Positions 58,273 to 64,000 of a DNA stretch of 64,000 nt are shown here, piece after piece. A program made the translations under genes and the position numbers. Origin of the DNA: Candidatus Protochlamydia naegleriophila (GTDB lineage: Bacteria > Chlamydiota > Chlamydiia > Chlamydiales > Parachlamydiaceae); assembly GCF_001499655.1 (NCBI RefSeq), contig NZ_LN879502.1, positions 2,728,001-2,792,000 on the forward strand, read 5' to 3'. The notes beneath the pieces are model-generated. The model had not been told where the DNA came from, did not search any database, and saw only the letters and a program-made list of their open reading frames with translations. The stretch's first letter is position 1. Each line of letters opens with the position of its first letter.

Positions 58273-59115
58273 ATGCCATCAAAAAATAGTGGAGCAACAA
58301 AATTAATGCCGCTCATGACTCTCTTAGCATTTATATTTTTGAGCGGTTCTTTTTTAAGTTTATGGGTTCGCCGCGAACCTAAAATCTGGGAAACGCTGAT
58401 TTGCCTCAGTTTGCTAGCTGGGCTAGTTGCTGGCCATATCACTTGGGTTGGCTTAGCATTCATTGCATGCCTTTCAATGCTGTGGCTGTTGTATGATCGC
58501 AAACCAAATGCATGGTTTTTTATCATTCTCGTTTGTTTTAGCATGAGTTTCAAGTTGAGATTAATACCTGGGTACTATCCTTTTTTGATTACGTCCAAAT
58601 TTGCTGTCGGATTGGAAAATCCATTGATTGGACTCTTCCCTTTGGCTCTCTTAGTTCCACTTGCTAAAGATATGCAAGACTGGAAAGGAGTCTTAAAAGG
58701 GTTGGCATGCGGACTTTTAGGAATTGGCCTGCTAGCTTTTCTTGCCGCAATTAGCGGCGCGGCGCGATGGGATTTTACGCTACCTTCTTATATGGCCCTC
58801 CGCACATTAAGCAACCTGATTTTAACCTCCATTCCCGAAGAGGGATTTTATCGGGGATTTGTTCAAAAAACTCTTTGCGAATACTTCAAGAATTACAGAT
58901 GCGGATCACTCATCGCATTGATTCTCACATCGGCACTCTTCTCCTTCGCTCATATTTTTTGGAGCCCCAATGTAGCCATTTTAGGCTTTACATTTCTTGC
59001 GAGTCTTCTATATGGAAGCGTCTATTTATATTCAGGAAAAATTGAAAGTGCGATTCTTTGCCACTTCTTGTTGAATGTCATCCACATGACATTTTTTTCC
59101 TATCATGCTGCCTAA
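58273..59115 (+). CDS. CPBP-family intramembrane metalloprotease
   Basis: This 280-residue membrane protein has about eight helices. The three CPBP (CAAX protease/bacteriocin-processing) motifs are present: EEGFYRG near residue 195 (EExxxR), FSFAHIF (FxxxH), and HFLLNVIH (HxxxN). In bacteria these proteases cleave membrane peptides or are linked to bacteriocin immunity. It lies 49 bp after the ABC-F gene, so the two may be co-transcribed. Internal Met codons at residues 12 and 15 are alternative starts. Confidence 0.88.
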   Translation: MPSKNSGATKLMPLMTLLAFIFLSGSFLSLWVRREPKIWETLICLSLLAGLVAGHITWVGLAFIACLSMLWLLYDRKPNAWFFIILVCFSMSFKLRLIPGYYPFLITSKFAVGLENPLIGLFPLALLVPLAKDMQDWKGVLKGLACGLLGIGLLAFLAAISGAARWDFTLPSYMALRTLSNLILTSIPEEGFYRGFVQKTLCEYFKNYRCGSLIALILTSALFSFAHIFWSPNVAILGFTFLASLLYGSVYLYSGKIESAILCHFLLNVIHMTFFSYHAA

Positions 59116-59306
59116 AAGATTTAGCCAAGTTTCTTTGGGCCTATCGATTGTTTGTTACTCAGAGGCTGCTTATTCATCCCATCGGAACTTCTCGTAAGCA
59201 ATAGGTTGTCGGGTTTTTTAAATTTTTATTATATTTTTCTGTTTATCTATTTGAAGCCGTTGGTTATGAAGAAACTCAGATGCGAGAGTGAAAGGACGCT
59301 GAATGA

Positions 59307-60314
<1,008 letters not shown>

Positions 60315-60344
60315 GCACGGTCCATCAATTGGCAGCCTTTCCTT

Positions 60345-60647
60345 TTTACTATCTAGCTTTGGAAAAAAGTATTTTGTTCCATTCATCAACGGCGACATTC
60401 TCGATCGATCCATATACCATTATTCACGAGAACATTTAATCGCCCTTCATTATCAATGATTTTTTTATGGCCAAATCAATACTTTGTTCATCTATTACAT
60501 CAAGCTGAACAATATTATTTTTTTTGCTGTGTTATTAATCCTAACGCCTGCATATACACTATACCCTTCATTAGAATAAGTTATGCAGTAACATAGCCAA
60601 CTCCATGAGAGGTTCCAGTAATAAACATAACTTGATTAGATTGAACC
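60345..60647 (-). pseudogene. Short-chain dehydrogenase/reductase remnant
   Basis: Read on the minus strand in several frames, the sequence gives QVMFITGTSHGVGYVTA (the NAD-binding TGxxxGxG), then GVYAG-like pieces, IVQLDVIDEQSIDLAIK, KIIDNEGRLNVLVNNG (the NNAG site) and VDEWNKILFS. At least four frameshifts or stops interrupt it and the catalytic C-terminal half is absent. It is a clear dead SDR gene fragment. Confidence 0.75.
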
Positions 60648-60795
60648 TACTTGAATAATAAGCAAAAGATTGAAACGAAAATAAACACATTGTAGCGTGA
60701 TCGCATCAGTTGATTTGTTCCCTTAGTAGATTAATGAATCATGTAGCATAGCGCTCCCTTCTTGCCGATATGAAGCATTATTACTTAAACGAGAT

Positions 60796-60963
60796 TCAAT
60801 CACTGTAACCCTTATTCGAGTAAAACCAATCTACATAATCTTTCGGGGCCTGAGAAATTTTATCAAATTCATCACAGAAAATTGTAGTGGTGTCGAGAGT
60901 TTCAAATAGCTTTTTAATCAAAGTAGATTTCCTGCCTAGGATGACAGCTTTTCTCTGTTGCAT
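60796..60963 (-). pseudogene. Fragment of a P-loop protein with deleted Walker A
   Basis: A 55-codon frame reads MQQRKAVILGRKSTLIKKLF, then TTTIFCDEFDKISQAP and DYVDWFYSNKG. It looks like a P-loop kinase or AAA fragment in which GxGSGKST has lost its glycine part, leaving GRKST. It overlaps the 3' end of the acetyltransferase gene in another frame. Most likely it is a remnant. Confidence 0.45.
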
Positions 60964-61432
60964 TACCAGATTCTTGGTTCTTTAATATACCTTGGGTTTG
61001 GACTTCATCGTTGAAAAACTTCACAAAAAAGGTTTTTGTTAACTTTGGATTTTTTATATTTTCTCTAACAAATTCAGCCTGAAAACCACATTTTTCATAA
61101 AAGCCCGGAGCTTGAAAAGCACTCGTCACTAAATTGATATTATTGAATCCTTTTCCTTGAAAGTGATTTTCGAGTTCTTTTAGTAATTTCTTTCCGAAAC
61201 CTTTACCGCGATGAGGTGTGTCAATCCAAATATCATCAATATAAATTTCAGCAAAGGCTGTAAATGCGTTCAATATCCCCAACACACTTCCTTTGTCATC
61301 TTTTAGAACTATTGAAAACTTTTTATAATTTACATCAATTCCGTGAGCACTTTCGTAGGCGACCAAATCTTTGGTCATTTTGTCTTCTTCAACATCAGAA
61401 ATTTTATCTACAAAAGATATGCTATAATTCAT
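60914..61432 (-). CDS. GNAT-family N-acetyltransferase
   Basis: This 172-residue acetyltransferase has the acetyl-CoA motif RGKGFGKKLL preceded by IDDIWIDTPH, and the later segment LVTSAFQAPGFYEKCGFQ with the catalytic-type Tyr. The C-terminal 35 residues (from about EVQTQGI) go beyond the usual GNAT end and overlap a remnant gene in another frame, so the tail may be an extension by read-through. The acceptor substrate is unknown. Confidence 0.88.
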   Translation of the reverse strand: MNYSISFVDKISDVEEDKMTKDLVAYESAHGIDVNYKKFSIVLKDDKGSVLGILNAFTAFAEIYIDDIWIDTPHRGKGFGKKLLKELENHFQGKGFNNINLVTSAFQAPGFYEKCGFQAEFVRENIKNPKLTKTFFVKFFNDEVQTQGILKNQESGNATEKSCHPRQEIYFD

Positions 61433-61679
61433 TTTGACTTAACTCTTTATTCTTAAAAGATACTGTGCCCGTAAGCATACAACTGACAGCCCAAATATCG
61501 CTTTTGAAATCGAGAGCTTTGGGCATCGCCAATAAAACGAGTGCTATTGATTGAAAACCCAAAAGCTTCAACTCAGACCCCACCTGTAACTGTCCTTTTA
61601 GATATCTTTTAAGTCTAAAAGGCCAACTACCAAAAGAGTTCCAAACGCGATATGCCAAACTGCGAATATGCACCCTCAT
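61422..61679 (-). pseudogene. Possible Ser/Thr protein-kinase remnant
   Basis: The 85-codon frame contains LKLLGFQSIALVLLAMPKAL followed by DFKSDIWAVSCMLTGT. This resembles kinase subdomains VII-IX (LKIxDFG, APE, SDIWxxGC, LTGT). The DFG and APE motifs are damaged and no N-lobe is present. If the reading is right, it is a dead fragment. Alternatively the likeness is chance. Confidence 0.35.
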
Positions 61680-61883
61680 AAATTTAATTTTCTAATACCC
61701 ATATTAAAACAGCATTTCCAAGATCATGTGGACGATTTATTTTTTGTGGCTTACATTCTATCCCATTCAGAACATATTTTAAAGATCATTTCAGCATTCG
61801 AAAGTGACCTAAAACAACTCATAAAAATAAAATTTAAAAGAGGGGATGAAAATTTTAATAAATTAAAACAAATTCTTGTTTGA
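61668..61883 (+). CDS. Doubtful small protein (71 aa)
   Basis: The 71-residue product (MHPHKFNFLIPILKQH...) has plausible amino-acid use but no ribosome site and no known relative. It overlaps the end of the hsdS fragment on the other strand. It may be part of a decayed gene. Confidence 0.22.
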   Translation: MHPHKFNFLIPILKQHFQDHVDDLFFVAYILSHSEHILKIISAFESDLKQLIKIKFKRGDENFNKLKQILV

Positions 61884-62127
61884 AATATTTTAAAATTGAT
61901 AATTCCAGCGTCTGACTTCTCAAGAAGGGGCAACCTGACTGTTTATAAATACGTTCCCCGCCTGTTGGAGTAATTCCACTACCAATTTTGACTGTTTTAT
62001 CCCCAAGTTTGGCTTGATGCCAATCTTCTGGAATCAATCCAAACTCCGTCATTTTATAACCCATTGAAGTCTTTGGATTTGCGACATCGGTGATTTCGCT
62101 TAGTTGAGCTTCTGTAGCTAATACCAT
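61855..62127 (-). pseudogene. hsdS fragment (type I restriction specificity subunit)
   Basis: The frame starts at ATG 62127 with GAGGTG upstream. It reads GYKMTEFGLIPEDWHQAKLG then IGSGITPTGGERIYKQSGCP, the usual start of the first target-recognition domain of HsdS. After LRSQTLEL the likeness stops and the frame ends at 90 residues, against about 400 for a full subunit. No hsdM or hsdR is nearby. It is a truncated relic of a type I restriction system. Confidence 0.7.
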
Positions 62128-62311
62128 ATCCACCTCAAACGACTTAATATTAACAAATTAAATAACACAAGGAGTTGTTTTTTTAGGCATGACAGGTAAG
62201 ATATACACAAAAAACGGGCAAAATGTATGCATGAAACATAAAACATGCACAAAAAATAGCGGTTTCGTGTGTATGATGGTTTTAAATATATACCTTTAGG
62301 TCTTAAAATGG

Positions 62312-63202
62312 TCATATTTCCCTATCTCCTTGAGAAGGTCGGCCGGCTTTGGCTAAAAGATCAAATAGAGCCGAATTGAGATAAAAATTTTCTTTGCCAA
62401 GCTTATGCTTCGTGAGCAATCCAATCCGAACCAATTCCTCTAGATATTTAACTGCCGTATTGCGATGGATTTGTAACTCTTGCATGACCAAATCGATTTT
62501 AGTGTAGGGATGTCTAAAAAGATTATTTAATAGATCCTGGCTATAAATCTTAGGGAGTTCACTGCGAAGCTTATGCTTTTGATGGAGCATTAAATCTCTC
62601 ATTCCGAGAATAAGACTTACCGTTTGGCGGGAGGTTAGCTCTATGCCTTCTAACATGTATAAAATCCAGGGCTCCCAAGAACCGGTATCGCGTACTGTCT
62701 GTAGCAATCGGTAATATTCATTCTTATTTTGATTGATGTAGCGCGAGAGATAGAGAACGGGTGTGTCTAACAAACCTTGCTTTACCAGATAAAGAATATT
62801 GATGATACGGCCTGTTCGTCCATTGCCGTCGTAAAATGGGTGAATACTTTCAAATTGGTGGTGAATAATTGCCATTTTAATGAGAGGGTCGGCACACTCA
62901 AGTGAATCATCATTAATGAACTGTTCTAAATTATTCATTAAGGTGCGAATTTGGCCTTCATCTTGAGGTGGAGTATAGACAACTTCACCGGTCTGGTCAT
63001 TTTTTAGCATCGTTCCGGGGGTCTTGCGAAAACCAGCACCGTTTTCTACAAGAGTCTGCTGAATTTCCAAGATGTGATTATTTACAAGAAGTCCAGTTTT
63101 TTTAACCTGCTGATATCCATTTTGAAGGGCAGCCGCATAACTATACACTTCCTTGGCTGCAAAATTCGCAAATTGTTTTGTTGTAGCATCGCTCTTATAC
63201 AA
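62312..63202 (-). CDS. Fic-domain protein with N-terminus replaced (AMPylase-type)
   Basis: The Fic motif HPFYDGNGRTGR is intact near residue 118, so the core can in principle transfer AMP. The upstream flap region (ECADPLIKMAIIHHQFES) and a C-terminal winged helix (IDLVMQELQIHRNTAVKYL) are normal. Relatives carry about 80 more N-terminal residues with the (S/T)xxxE(G/N) inhibitory helix. Here the homology begins at FHDELYKSD, and the frame continues upstream into a DUF3987 fragment instead. The only start codon is the TTG at 63202; no good ribosome site precedes it. The gene may be silent, or may give a Fic protein lacking self-inhibition. Confidence 0.8.
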   Translation of the reverse strand: MYKSDATTKQFANFAAKEVYSYAAALQNGYQQVKKTGLLVNNHILEIQQTLVENGAGFRKTPGTMLKNDQTGEVVYTPPQDEGQIRTLMNNLEQFINDDSLECADPLIKMAIIHHQFESIHPFYDGNGRTGRIINILYLVKQGLLDTPVLYLSRYINQNKNEYYRLLQTVRDTGSWEPWILYMLEGIELTSRQTVSLILGMRDLMLHQKHKLRSELPKIYSQDLLNNLFRHPYTKIDLVMQELQIHRNTAVKYLEELVRIGLLTKHKLGKENFYLNSALFDLLAKAGRPSQGDREI

Positions 63203-64000
63203 CTCATCATGGAATGTGCTTGCAAGTAGGGAGGAAGCTTGCCCGCCCGAAGTTTGTTTTTCAAAAATTTGTTGCCATTGATCAAAAAGTAGTTGAGCAT
63301 CGGGAGTGAATAATAAAATGATAGGATTTTTATCTTGGACAAAATCTAATCGATCTAAATGATCGAAAATTTTCTGAACGGGCTTTTCCAGTTCAGAAAT
63401 GGCGATTCCTTCAACAAGTTCTCAAGTGGTTTTAGGTTCAGGCCACACCATCATTTGGAATCTTTGAATAAATCCATTATCGCCCGACCCTCCTTGAACA
63501 GCATCGCGATATAGCAAGAAACCTTGAGAATTCTCCACTAGAAGTTCACTTAACTTTTCAATAGTTACATCCTGTGTTTTATACCTTCTTCTCTTGGGTT
63601 CCTATGGAGGTGCTTTTTGATTGAAAAGGATTTGACCATGATCTCCCTGACTTTTGAGACTTTTTTTTAAATTCCTTTTTGTATTTCTCTTCACAGGTAT
63701 TTTTTCGAATTTGCCAGATTTCATGCTCCTTTTGATACTTCCCTATGATTTGTTCAAAATGTGCTTTGGCTCTATTGGCAAAAACAATCAAAAAAATGAA
63801 AAGCGGCATTCATTCCTGGAGTCTTCATTGTAGAGAGTCGTCCAATCGCCATTCCCGATAGGTTTGCAAATATCTATCCAATTGCTACCGTTTCTTAATT
63901 CTAAGCCGCTTTTTCTCCCGATTAAGCTTCCTAAAGCCACTAAAAAAGGTGCGATAATATAGTCTTCTGAAATTTGCATTTGCATCGCGATTCCTTGTAT
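63203..64000 (-). pseudogene. DUF3987 (plasmid/phage primase-helicase-like) gene remnant
   Basis: Pieces in different frames follow the order of a DUF3987 protein. These are: ISEDYIIAPFLVALGSLIGR and SGLELRNGSNWIDI; after a frameshift, GMAIGRLSTMKTPGMNAAFH (Walker-A-like segment); a helical part HFEQIIGKYQKEHEIWQIRK; then NSQGFLLYRDA, GGSGDNGFIQRFQMMVWPEP, a TGA where Trp is expected at 63415-63417, and FTPDAQLLFDQWQQIF. Frameshifts, one nonsense codon and an internal deletion make it dead. The last part is in frame with the Fic gene. Such proteins occur on plasmids and phage islands, so this is likely a mobile-element relic. It continues beyond the window. Confidence 0.75.

Noticed and set aside
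62205-62260. Short inverted repeat TGCATG...CATGCA between the Fic gene and the hsdS fragment
   Set aside because: Only 6-bp arms, in AT-rich spacer; likely chance.
62118-62315. 65-codon minus-strand frame between the Fic gene and hsdS
   Set aside because: It is a Cys/Leu-rich, AT-driven frame without a ribosome site and overlaps the start of the hsdS fragment.

Overview
The window comes from a chlamydia-like bacterium of the order Chlamydiales, most likely a Parachlamydiaceae-type amoeba endosymbiont. The 16S gene has the chlamydial start of the molecule, and the 16S-23S spacer has no tRNA gene, as in chlamydiae. The gene order psd-mnmE-nth and ruvA-ruvC-coiled-coil protein is the chlamydial one. 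Gene content is much richer than in the human-pathogenic Chlamydia. The exact genus cannot be fixed by eye.

Layout. 0-2.5 kb holds the 3' part of an RHS/YD-repeat protein with an alpha/beta-hydrolase-like tip. 3-13.9 kb is a housekeeping block: tRNA-Arg fused directly to a metallo-hydrolase gene, peroxiredoxin, psd, mnmE, nth, ruvA, ruvC, a long coiled-coil protein, a WaaF-like heptosyltransferase, a possible Inc protein and a UAP1-like nucleotidyltransferase. 13.9-23.1 kb is an amino-acid and sulfur region: a Tam-like methyltransferase; a YheO-like regulator, aminotransferase and ornithine-cyclodeaminase-like operon in which the aminotransferase is broken by a 16-bp tandem duplication; a sulfonate/taurine-type ABC transporter next to a secreted cysteine-dioxygenase-like cupin; a serine hydrolase with an altered catalytic motif; and a small beta-barrel. 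23.4-30.5 kb is a complete kdpFABCD potassium operon, with a KdpD that lacks the phospho-acceptor histidine and no kdpE. 30.7-43.4 kb contains likely secreted or host-directed genes (a PI3/4-kinase-like protein, and a CX5R phosphatase with a SopB/IpgD-like loop) on either side of one 16S-23S-5S operon on the minus strand. 43.5-48.9 kb has an ABC-F protein, a SulP transporter with beta-carbonic anhydrase, and a glycerophosphodiesterase. 49-55.3 kb is an arylsulfatase island: FadL-like porin, HAD phosphatase, sulfatase, its formylglycine-generating enzyme, and a DUF2490 barrel. 55.4-60.3 kb carries a pentapeptide-repeat protein, a second ABC-F, a CPBP protease and an aldo/keto reductase. 60.3-64 kb is a gene graveyard: remnants of an SDR, a P-loop protein, a protein-kinase-like gene, hsdS and a DUF3987 plasmid/phage-type gene, the last running in frame into an N-terminally truncated Fic protein.

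The most notable points are: the kinase/phosphatase pair that may act on host phosphoinositides and shares a promoter-like motif; the kinase-dead-looking KdpD; the tRNA whose 3' maturation would create a leaderless mRNA; the self-contained sulfatase/FGE module; and the Fic protein that has lost the region where an inhibitory helix normally lies. All functional calls come from motif reading without database searches.
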